From Bacteroidota bacterium (GTDB lineage: Bacteria > Bacteroidota > Bacteroidia > Bacteroidales > Porphyromonadaceae), in contig JAEWDZ010000002.1 of assembly GCA_023389855.1 (NCBI GenBank), positions 1-53,816 of the forward strand: a stretch of 53,816 nucleotides of DNA, in the 5' to 3' direction. How positions within the stretch are numbered: position 1 is the stretch's first letter; every line of letters starts with the position of its first letter. The position numbers and the translations under genes were made by a program. This document shows positions 15,618 through 22,416 of the stretch, in pieces. The notes below the pieces were generated by a model. The model searched no databases. It was not told where the DNA came from and worked only from the letters and a program-made list of their open reading frames with translations.

Positions 15618-16310
15618 TTATTGAGCTTTTTCTATTGCTTTGTGGGCCATGGACAAGAGTAGGGCATCTTGCTCGGCAATCGTAAGGTCAGAGTTATCTA
15701 CTTCTATAGCGTCTTTAGCTTTGGCAAGCGGAGATACTGCGCGTGTAGAGTCTATACGATCGCGTTCGGTGAGATTTTTGAGGACATCTTCAAAAGTTAT
15801 GCTGATGCCTTTTGCTTTAAGTTCGTCGTAGCGGCGCTGTGCACGAACGTCGGGCTTTGCGACAACAAAAATCTTTAGTTCTGCCTGAGGGAAAACAGTC
15901 GTACCGATATCTCTCCCATCCATAACGATTCCTTTTCGCTCACCAAAGTTTCTCTGCTGTTCGGTCATTTTTTCGCGAACAAAGCCTATTGCGCTGATCG
16001 GGCTGACGAAGTCGGATATTTCAGGAGTTCGTATTTCTTTTTCTACGTTTCTGCCATTCAAGAGAGTTATATGTTGTCCCCGCTCATCATAGGAAAAGTC
16101 GATATGAATATCGTCGATTCTTCTTTTGAGGGCTTCCGTATAGATCTCTCCATCTTTGATCATTCCGTTTTCTATGGCAAATAGGGTGACTACACGATAC
16201 ATGGCTCCACTATCGATATAGTCATAATTTAGTTGTTTTGCGAGAGCTTTTGCCATGGTGCTTTTACCACAGGAGCTAAAGCCATCGATAGCTATAATAA
16301 TCTTTTTCAT
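15618..16310 (-). CDS. cmk: Cytidylate kinase
   Basis: The 230-residue kinase phosphorylates CMP and dCMP. The P-loop is at about residues 9-18 (DGFSSCGKST), the CMP-binding motif YIDSGAMYRVVTLFA follows at about 32-46, and MDGRDIGTTVFPQAELKIFV (about 125-144) and the R-rich lid R-Y-D-E-L (about 158-163) are present. Length matches bacterial Cmk. It lies 6 bases after porQ and 16 bases before ispH, a tight minus-strand operon. Confidence 0.95.
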   Translation of the reverse strand: MKKIIIAIDGFSSCGKSTMAKALAKQLNYDYIDSGAMYRVVTLFAIENGMIKDGEIYTEALKRRIDDIHIDFSYDERGQHITLLNGRNVEKEIRTPEISDFVSPISAIGFVREKMTEQQRNFGERKGIVMDGRDIGTTVFPQAELKIFVVAKPDVRAQRRYDELKAKGISITFEDVLKNLTERDRIDSTRAVSPLAKAKDAIEVDNSDLTIAEQDALLLSMAHKAIEKAQ

Positions 16311-16316
16311 ATGTAT

Positions 16317-17315
16317 CTAAAATATATATTGGTCATTACCAAACGTTGTGCTAAATGTTGCCATTATGCCGAGTGCCTGGGGGTGGTATCTTGATACAGC
16401 AATAGCGCATCGAATAATATCGCTATTAAAACCTACTCCCATAGAAAGACCAGAGAAGGCATTCCCTCCCATAATCTTCAGGTCCTGGGCTGCTCGTACG
16501 TTGTAACCGATACCCACCCAAAAATGACGGTAGTAGTGGTACTCAATTCCCAGTGTAAGGTGGCGAATAATTTTTTGCCGTACAGAAAGTTCTTTTTCTA
16601 TTGCAGTTTTAAAAATTTGGGGATTTAGTCCATAAGCAGTAAGATGAAGTCGGAAAGGTATGTGGCGAAAAGATTGAGAATACCCCAAACGCATATCCCA
16701 TGCTGTCAGCGGTCTTTCTTTGTCGAAGCCTTTGATTGTCACTCCTGCATTGGTAATAGCAAATCCTATACTGCTGCCTTTTTCACCATTGTAGTAGCTT
16801 AAGCCTACATCGGTAGCTATGGCAAAGGCGTTATATCGTTCTATGTTGGAATATATCAATTTTAGCGCAATACCGCCTCTGAGTTTGCTTGTCAGATCAT
16901 AGCTGAAGAGTCCCTCTACCGCTATGTCTGTCGCAGAAAAAGCCCCTGTTGCGTTATTGTTTATATCATAACCTTCTATTTTTCCGTAGTTAATAGCTCT
17001 TATTCCAGCGGCCCAAGATCCTCTATCGTTTATGGGTAGTCCGTATAGTGTGTTTGCGCTATTTACTCCAGGCATGGCGTGGTAGTAACTGAGAAAAAGA
17101 CGGCCCGCTGTCTCCTCTCCGTAAAGCGCCGGGTTTTCAAAAGCGAGTCCTGCATTTCCGTCTATAAAGGTGAGAGATACACCTCCCGTAGCCACCGTTT
17201 GCGCTGTCGAAGGTATATTTAAAAACGGATAAGAATAGTGCTGAGCGGTGATTGGTAATGCTCCGATCAAAGCAATTATAAGGGCTTTTATGAAGAGTGC
17301 GCACTTACGTTTCAT
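16317..17315 (-). CDS. porQ: Type IX secretion system protein PorQ
   Basis: This 332-residue outer-membrane beta-barrel protein starts MKRKCALFIKALIIALIGAL with a signal peptide cleaved near ITAQ. The mature start HYSYPFLNIPSTAQTVATGGVS (in parts) and the following ENPALYG motif are characteristic of the PorV/PorQ group, FadL-like barrels of the type IX secretion system in Bacteroidota. The frame extends to an ATG at 17384, but that would place it inside menA, so the signal-peptide methionine at 17315 is chosen. From memory, porQ sits beside cmk and ispH in Porphyromonas gingivalis as well. A secreted type IX cargo protein is encoded at 44.5-47.4 kb. Confidence 0.85.
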   Translation of the reverse strand: MKRKCALFIKALIIALIGALPITAQHYSYPFLNIPSTAQTVATGGVSLTFIDGNAGLAFENPALYGEETAGRLFLSYYHAMPGVNSANTLYGLPINDRGSWAAGIRAINYGKIEGYDINNNATGAFSATDIAVEGLFSYDLTSKLRGGIALKLIYSNIERYNAFAIATDVGLSYYNGEKGSSIGFAITNAGVTIKGFDKERPLTAWDMRLGYSQSFRHIPFRLHLTAYGLNPQIFKTAIEKELSVRQKIIRHLTLGIEYHYYRHFWVGIGYNVRAAQDLKIMGGNAFSGLSMGVGFNSDIIRCAIAVSRYHPQALGIMATFSTTFGNDQYIF

Positions 17316-17335
17316 GGATCTATTGTATAAGGTAC

Positions 17336-18232
17336 TTATTTGATGGGTGAAAGATAGTGTAGGTAGAGCGTTTGTGTAATACAAACAGCCAATACAAGTA
17401 CCAGTAGAGCCGTTTTTCCAAGAACTTTGTTGAGTTCTTCGCCTTCTTTATTTCTTAATTCTTTGCATATGGGCAACGCAAAAAGAAGATAGAGGAGAGA
17501 ACTGACAGCGGATTTCCATGATGTACAGAAAGGGATCATACAAAAAATGATAAGCAATATATTCGTTTGATAAAGAAGCGGCATAAGTGGAGCTCCAAAA
17601 CGAACGGCAAGCGTTTTTTTTAGATGCTCCCGATCGCTTTCTACATCGCGATAGTTATTTACAATGAGAATATTAGTATTTGCTAGTCCCATCGCAGCTC
17701 CCAGGGCAAAGACTTCATATTGCCATTCATGCGAAAGAGCCCAATAGGTACCGACAACAGCTATCAATCCATAAAAAAGAAATACTTGGATTTCTCCAAA
17801 TCCGCGGTATGAAAGCGAAAAGGGAGGATAAGAATAGGCAAATGCACCAATGAGAACAAAAATCCCTAAAAAAATAAGTAGATAACTACTAAGTATAACG
17901 ACTACTAAACCAGATAAGGCGGTGAGTACAGTAAAGAAGACCATGAGTCCAAGGACGTCTTTTGCGGATACTTCTCCCGTTGTCAGCATCCGTTTAAAGC
18001 CTTTTCGCGAGGCGACGTCAGTCCCTTTTTTAAAGTCCACCAGATCATTGGCAAGATTGCTGACGATCTGCCCAAATAATCCTACTAAGAGGGCTGAAGT
18101 TGCTATTCCTATTTGTCGCGAGGAGGTGAAGCCATTGCACATAGCAAAAAAAACAATAGCCACAATGATAGGAGCTATTGATGCGGGAAGCGAATACGGA
18201 CGTGTAAGGTAGAACGCTTGCTTTACGGTCAT
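17336..18232 (-). CDS. menA: 1,4-dihydroxy-2-naphthoate polyprenyltransferase
   Basis: The 298-residue integral membrane enzyme attaches the isoprenoid side chain in menaquinone synthesis. It has about eight membrane spans and the two aspartate-rich UbiA motifs, N62-D63-L-V-D66 (SNLANDLVDFKKGTD) and NYRDVESDREH (about 193-203, D196 and D200). It heads the likely operon menA-porQ-cmk-ispH. Its product uses polyprenyl diphosphate, which depends on IspH and Dxs, so the grouping makes metabolic sense. Confidence 0.93.
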   Translation of the reverse strand: MTVKQAFYLTRPYSLPASIAPIIVAIVFFAMCNGFTSSRQIGIATSALLVGLFGQIVSNLANDLVDFKKGTDVASRKGFKRMLTTGEVSAKDVLGLMVFFTVLTALSGLVVVILSSYLLIFLGIFVLIGAFAYSYPPFSLSYRGFGEIQVFLFYGLIAVVGTYWALSHEWQYEVFALGAAMGLANTNILIVNNYRDVESDREHLKKTLAVRFGAPLMPLLYQTNILLIIFCMIPFCTSWKSAVSSLLYLLFALPICKELRNKEGEELNKVLGKTALLVLVLAVCITQTLYLHYLSPIK

Positions 18233-18338
18233 AGTTTATAGTGCAATACCTTATTTTTCTATATCAATAACGAAACGGAAGACAGTATTATTGCAGCATG
18301 GTTATACAGAGATGTTTAGTCTTCTGCCGTCAATGTTG

Positions 18339-18346
18339 CAAAGATA
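18339..18346 (-). promoter_or_regulatory. Candidate -7 element for the menA operon
   Basis: TATCTTTG on the minus strand matches TAnnTTTG and lies about 105 bases before the menA start. The gap between it and menA holds no gene, so a long leader would result. Confidence 0.5.
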
Positions 18347-18376
18347 ACCATTTTGGAGAAAATGAATAGTTCCTCC

Positions 18377-19636
18377 CTAATGGATTTGGATTATATCAGA
18401 GAGTTTTGTTGTGAAGGAACGGGAGCGATATTCGTGTTTGATTTTAAGCTCCTGACTGTTTCCTTGGGTGGCTATCCTAAGAAAATTTGGGCCGTTTTTA
18501 TCATTGATCTGGTCGACGATCGAAGATAGTTTAGCTTGTTTCTTTTGATCGTCAGGGGAAAAGAGATAGTTAAGGCTCTTCTCGTACTTTATAATCTGGG
18601 TGCAAATTACGCCAGCTTTTTTATATCGAAAACCTCTTAGGTAGCCTTTTCGAAGGGCCTCGAGAGCAGCAGATACGATATCGGTGCTACTAGACGATGG
18701 ATAGTCGAGTGTAATACTTTGCTCAAAAGCATGCTCGGGTCCATTTTCTAGGAAGCGATCGGTATATCCAAAAACAGTCAATTTTTGGCAGCAAGTTCCC
18801 TGCCCTCGGAGTTTGCGAGCACAATCGGCAGCAAAATTAGCAATAGCTTTTTCAAAATCGGCGAGTACATCTATTCCTGCACCAGAAAAACTGCGGGTTG
18901 TAGCAATGCTTTTCTTTTGTGAGAAGTCGTCTATATCTATACAACTTTCGCCTCTCAGTTCTTTCCATGTACGTCCACCCGTGACAGAGAGTAAACGCTG
19001 CACTTTTGTTATCGGCAATTGTGTAAAGTCCCATGCAGATTTTATCCCCATTGACTGCAGTTTGATCAGAGACCTTTTTCCTATCCCCCATACATCTTGA
19101 ATCGGAAAACCTTGTAGAGCTTTTTCTCTTTTCTGTGGAGTATCTATGATGCATACGGACTGGAAAGCAGGATATTTTTTTGCATACTTACTTCCCATTT
19201 TTGACAATGTTTTTGTTGGAGCAATACCCAAAGACAAGGGAATGCCCAGGCTTTTCCTTATTTCCTTTGTTATGGATATTCCTATCTCTTGCAGAGCGCT
19301 GTATGAGTAGCCCGACAAATCTAAAAATGCTTCGTCGATAGAGTAACAAAGCAAAGAGGGAGTATAGGCCTTAAGAAGGCTCATTACTCGTCTACTCATA
19401 TCGGTGTAAAGGGGAAAATTACTACTAAAAACCGCGACCTTTTCTTTTTCGAGTACTTTCTTTACTTGAAAGAAGGGGGTTCCCATTTTTAGCCCCAATG
19501 CTTTGGCTTCGTTGCTTCGAGCTATGATGCAGCCATCATTGTTGCTAAGTACTACGACTGGCTTGCCTAGAAGTGAGGGATTAAAAACACGCTCGCAGGA
19601 AACAAAAAAGTTATCACAATCTACCAGTCCAAACAT
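18377..19636 (-). CDS. umuC: Y-family DNA polymerase V catalytic subunit
   Basis: The 419-residue translesion polymerase begins MFGLVDCDNFFVSCERVFNP. Catalytic acidic residues are D6 and the D101-E102 pair in YSIDEAFLDLSGY. The palm/fingers region (about 1-170), a helix-hairpin-helix thumb (about 170-230, IQDVWGIGKRSLIKLQSMGI) and the little-finger domain (about 240-350) follow, with a C-terminal UmuC-specific extension to 419. It lies 14 bases after umuD, the usual pair. Confidence 0.94.
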   Translation of the reverse strand: MFGLVDCDNFFVSCERVFNPSLLGKPVVVLSNNDGCIIARSNEAKALGLKMGTPFFQVKKVLEKEKVAVFSSNFPLYTDMSRRVMSLLKAYTPSLLCYSIDEAFLDLSGYSYSALQEIGISITKEIRKSLGIPLSLGIAPTKTLSKMGSKYAKKYPAFQSVCIIDTPQKREKALQGFPIQDVWGIGKRSLIKLQSMGIKSAWDFTQLPITKVQRLLSVTGGRTWKELRGESCIDIDDFSQKKSIATTRSFSGAGIDVLADFEKAIANFAADCARKLRGQGTCCQKLTVFGYTDRFLENGPEHAFEQSITLDYPSSSSTDIVSAALEALRKGYLRGFRYKKAGVICTQIIKYEKSLNYLFSPDDQKKQAKLSSIVDQINDKNGPNFLRIATQGNSQELKIKHEYRSRSFTTKLSDIIQIH

Positions 19637-19650
19637 TGTCGAAGATTAGT

Positions 19651-20091
19651 TTACCGCAAACGCCTATTTTTTTTTATGGTATAGGTGACGATACCCCAAA
19701 CTAAGAAATCATTTTCTTCGTTAATCTTTATTTTAGGGTATTTCGCATTGGAAGGGATGAGCCACACGCCCTCTTTTTCTATTTTTACACGCTTTACCGT
19801 GAATTCTCCATCGACATAGCATACGGCCAAATCGCCATTCATCAAATCCAAACTTTTGTCGATGACTAAAATATCTCCTTCTTCTATGCCTTCGTCTTGC
19901 ATGGAATCTCCTACTACGCGGCCATAAAACGTAGTAGCGGGGTGTTGTATTAATTCTTTATTGAGGTCAATTGCTTTTTCTAAATAGTCCTGAGCAGGAG
20001 AAGGAAAACCTGCTCGTATGCCGTCGTCTGCAAAGGGCAGGGGCATCTTCGAGGAGACATCCACAAGATAGATATCCAAGTTACCGCTCAT
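19651..20091 (-). CDS. umuD: UmuD-like S24 self-cleaving subunit of DNA polymerase V
   Basis: The 146-residue LexA-superfamily protein has a likely self-cleavage site at A27-G28 (IRAGFPSPAQDY), the catalytic serine S63 in VVGDSMQDEGI and the catalytic lysine K100 in GEFTVKRV. RecA-stimulated cleavage of the N-terminal arm activates the partner polymerase UmuC, encoded directly downstream. Length matches UmuD, and there is no DNA-binding domain, which excludes LexA itself. Confidence 0.93.
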   Translation of the reverse strand: MSGNLDIYLVDVSSKMPLPFADDGIRAGFPSPAQDYLEKAIDLNKELIQHPATTFYGRVVGDSMQDEGIEEGDILVIDKSLDLMNGDLAVCYVDGEFTVKRVKIEKEGVWLIPSNAKYPKIKINEENDFLVWGIVTYTIKKNRRLR

Positions 20092-20118
20092 TTTTTTACT
20101 GTTTTCTACTTATTGTCA

Positions 20119-20126
20119 CAAAGATA
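20119..20126 (-). promoter_or_regulatory. Bacteroidota -7 element for umuDC
   Basis: TATCTTTG on the minus strand, 27 bases before the umuD start. I could not identify an SOS box of a known consensus around it, so damage control of this promoter is unproven. Confidence 0.6.
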
Positions 20127-20326
20127 AAAAACTTCTACCATATATTGAATAGCGTGAAAATCGACTTTTACATCAGGTGAATTGTTAATTCTTTAGTTCT
20201 ATTTATTTTTCATTATATTCTGTAATTGACTTATAATTAGTTTGTTGTGCGATCTTTTTGGCTTTTTGGATTATTGCTGTAATGTTAATTGTGTGCGAAT
20301 GTTATATCGCGTATGATTAAATGTAT

Positions 20327-20334
20327 TATCTTTG
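20327..20334 (+). promoter_or_regulatory. Bacteroidota -7 element of the GntR/ABC operon
   Basis: TATCTTTG matches TAnnTTTG and is directly abutted by the inverted repeat at 20335-20360, so the predicted transcription start falls within the repeat. Confidence 0.65.
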
Positions 20335-20360
20335 TAGTGTAATGGTTAAGTATTACACTA
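20335..20360. promoter_or_regulatory. Perfect inverted repeat, likely operator for the YtrA-type regulator
   Basis: TAGTGTAAT (20335-20343), an 8-base spacer and ATTACACTA (20352-20360) form exact 9-base arms. The site begins right after the -7 element and ends 38 bases before the first gene. The operon's third gene encodes a GntR regulator of the YtrA group, members of which commonly repress their own operon, so an autoregulatory operator is the simplest reading. Binding is inferred. Confidence 0.65.
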
Positions 20361-20398
20361 TTGAACAGTGATTATTGATCTATAAATTAGTACTACGT

Positions 20399-21235
20399 AT
20401 GATAAACATATCTGATCTTCATTATGCCTACAAGAGGTCGAAGCCCCTTTTTCAGGCTCTAGATTTTAGTTTAGATAAAGGGAATATCGTTTGCTTACTG
20501 GGCAAAAATGGAGAAGGAAAAACGACTCTACTTAAGTTGTTAGCGGGGCACTTGCTTTCGCAGAAGGGGAAAATAACGATTGAGGGCTATGATGTAAAGC
20601 GTCGACAGCCAGAACTAATGAGAAGGATATTTCTTCTCTTAGATGAAATGCGGCCTTTTTCTTGTACACTAAGGCAATATTTTGATGCTTTTACTCCCAT
20701 GTATCCGAATTATTCGGAAGCGGTCGCAGATGATTTGATCCAACAGTTTCAACTCTCTTGGAAAGATAACTTGAAAAGTCTCTCGATGGGACAGCGTAAA
20801 AAGGCGTATATCGCCTTAGCTCTTTCTGTAAGAACGCCTTTACTAATGATGGACGAGCCCACAAATGGATTAGACATTCCGAGTAAGGCAGTCTTTAGAA
20901 AAATGATGACTCGCTATATAAGCGAAGATCAGCTGGTAATCATCAGTACACATCAGGCTCGAGACCTCGAGCAAGCTGTAGACTACGTAGTAGCCTTGCT
21001 GGATAATAAGATCGTCTGCAACAAATCAATAGCTGATATTCAGCAGGTACTGCACTTTGGAGAGATAACACCCGAAAATAAATCTCAGGCCTTGTACGAA
21101 GAAATGGCCCTACCTCGTAGTTTGGGAGTCTTTCCTGTGATTAATTCAGATGATGCTTCTTTCTTTAGTTTAGAGCTCTTTTTTAATGCGCTCATTACCA
21201 CTCCAGAAATAGTTAATCATTTAAACCGTATATAA
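20399..21235 (+). CDS. ABC transporter ATP-binding protein
   Basis: The 278-residue ATPase has Walker A GKNGEGKT (35-42), ABC signature LSMGQ (128-132), Walker B LLMMDE (148-153) with D-loop TNGLD, and switch histidine H185 in IISTHQ. The last 75 residues form a C-terminal extension without recognised motif. An upstream ATG at 20375 adds eight residues, but the start at 20399 (MINISDLHYAY) fits the family's first beta strand. It is the first gene of the operon and is followed 2 bases later by the permease, whose partner it should be. Such YtrA-linked pairs often serve export or envelope-stress detoxification; the substrate is unknown. Confidence 0.9.
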   Translation: MINISDLHYAYKRSKPLFQALDFSLDKGNIVCLLGKNGEGKTTLLKLLAGHLLSQKGKITIEGYDVKRRQPELMRRIFLLLDEMRPFSCTLRQYFDAFTPMYPNYSEAVADDLIQQFQLSWKDNLKSLSMGQRKKAYIALALSVRTPLLMMDEPTNGLDIPSKAVFRKMMTRYISEDQLVIISTHQARDLEQAVDYVVALLDNKIVCNKSIADIQQVLHFGEITPENKSQALYEEMALPRSLGVFPVINSDDASFFSLELFFNALITTPEIVNHLNRI

Positions 21236-21237
21236 CT

Positions 21238-22038
21238 ATGGCACTATCTCATTATACCTCTACTTCATTAGGGCGTATTTTTTTACTTTTTCGCGCCCGC
21301 TATATGCTGCAAAAAAAACTCGTATTTGCAGCGCTAGGCACTCCTTTTGGTTTTGCCTTTATCATGAAATATATCTATTTCTTTCTTGCGATGAATGACA
21401 ATACGCTGCGCATGATTGAAAATAGTTTCCATTCGGGAGAGCATTTCTTTTTCTTTTTCCCTTTATTTGTAGGCTTTTATGCCGTATTTTATTACTTACG
21501 AGTAAGTCATTTTTGCAATAATCGATCAAAGGAGATTCCAGCAACTTTCCTGTTGCCTTTGAGTAATACAGAGCGATTTTTATACCTCTTATTTTTAGGG
21601 GTGGCTATGCTGACTTTATCGGTTCTATCTTATTACTTATTTACACTCTTGAGCTATCTTCCGTTGATCGGAAAAGAGGGGGCTTGTGCTATTTTTACGA
21701 AATCAGATGATTTTATTTTCTTACTTTCTCAATTTACTCAAGCAGAGCTACTTCGATTAGTTTTGCCATTATTATTTCTTTTAGATGTAGCGCTTGTCCC
21801 ATTGTATGCTTGCATAAAAATGGCGAATTTCAAACTGGCTATATTGCTCTCTTTTCTTATATATATTATCTTTTATTTTCTAAGGTCAAAAGGAAGCTAT
21901 TTGTTGTTTGCTATTAATGCTAATAAATTACTAACGGAAGAAAGTACGTTAATGTCTGATATTGGTATTTCTGCATTTATAGCGGTCGTGTTGTTATTCA
22001 TCTGTTTTAGGGCCGTTAAAAACAAAGAACTAAAGTAA
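21238..22038 (+). CDS. ABC transporter permease-like membrane protein
   Basis: The 266-residue protein has about six hydrophobic segments (near 28-52, 67-85, 108-135, 170-195, 196-220 and 235-257) and a short basic C-terminus. Sequence similarity to a named permease family is not evident to me, but its position, with 2-base gaps to both the ATPase and the regulator genes, makes it the membrane partner of the ATPase. ABC-2 type exporters have this topology. Confidence 0.75.
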   Translation: MALSHYTSTSLGRIFLLFRARYMLQKKLVFAALGTPFGFAFIMKYIYFFLAMNDNTLRMIENSFHSGEHFFFFFPLFVGFYAVFYYLRVSHFCNNRSKEIPATFLLPLSNTERFLYLLFLGVAMLTLSVLSYYLFTLLSYLPLIGKEGACAIFTKSDDFIFLLSQFTQAELLRLVLPLLFLLDVALVPLYACIKMANFKLAILLSFLIYIIFYFLRSKGSYLLFAINANKLLTEESTLMSDIGISAFIAVVLLFICFRAVKNKELK

Positions 22039-22040
22039 CT

Positions 22041-22415
22041 ATGAATACCATGAATTCGATGCCAACATTTCTACAAATTGTTGAGTTGATCAAGGATAAG
22101 ATATTGTTGGAGGAGTATTTAGAGGGGGAGCGTATACCGTCGGTACGTGAAATGGCTGAAATGATACAAGTCAACGTAAATACGGTGGCACGTGCTTTCG
22201 ATCGTCTGCAGATGTCGGATATTATATATAGTCAACGAGGTATAGGATACTTTGTGCAAAAGGATGCCAAAAATAGGATTGCCAAAGAGCTAAGTGACCG
22301 TTTTATCGAGCAGACATTGCCAGAAGTTTTCCGAAAAATGGATTTGTTGAAAATAGAAATTCAACAGGTTATACAGTTGTATGAAAATAGAAAAAAAGAA
22401 GATAGTAAATATTGA
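22041..22415 (+). CDS. GntR-family transcriptional regulator, YtrA subgroup
   Basis: The 124-residue protein has the winged helix of GntR regulators at about 8-78 (FLQIVELIKDKILLEEYLEG, then RIPSVREMAEMIQVNVNTVA, then YSQRGIGYFVQ) and only a short helical C-terminal part (about 80-115). That small effector-free tail is the mark of the YtrA group, which typically governs ABC transporter operons. The perfect inverted repeat at the head of this operon is its probable binding site. The stop codon is one base from the next gene's start. Confidence 0.9.
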   Translation: MNTMNSMPTFLQIVELIKDKILLEEYLEGERIPSVREMAEMIQVNVNTVARAFDRLQMSDIIYSQRGIGYFVQKDAKNRIAKELSDRFIEQTLPEVFRKMDLLKIEIQQVIQLYENRKKEDSKY

Positions 22416-22416
22416 T

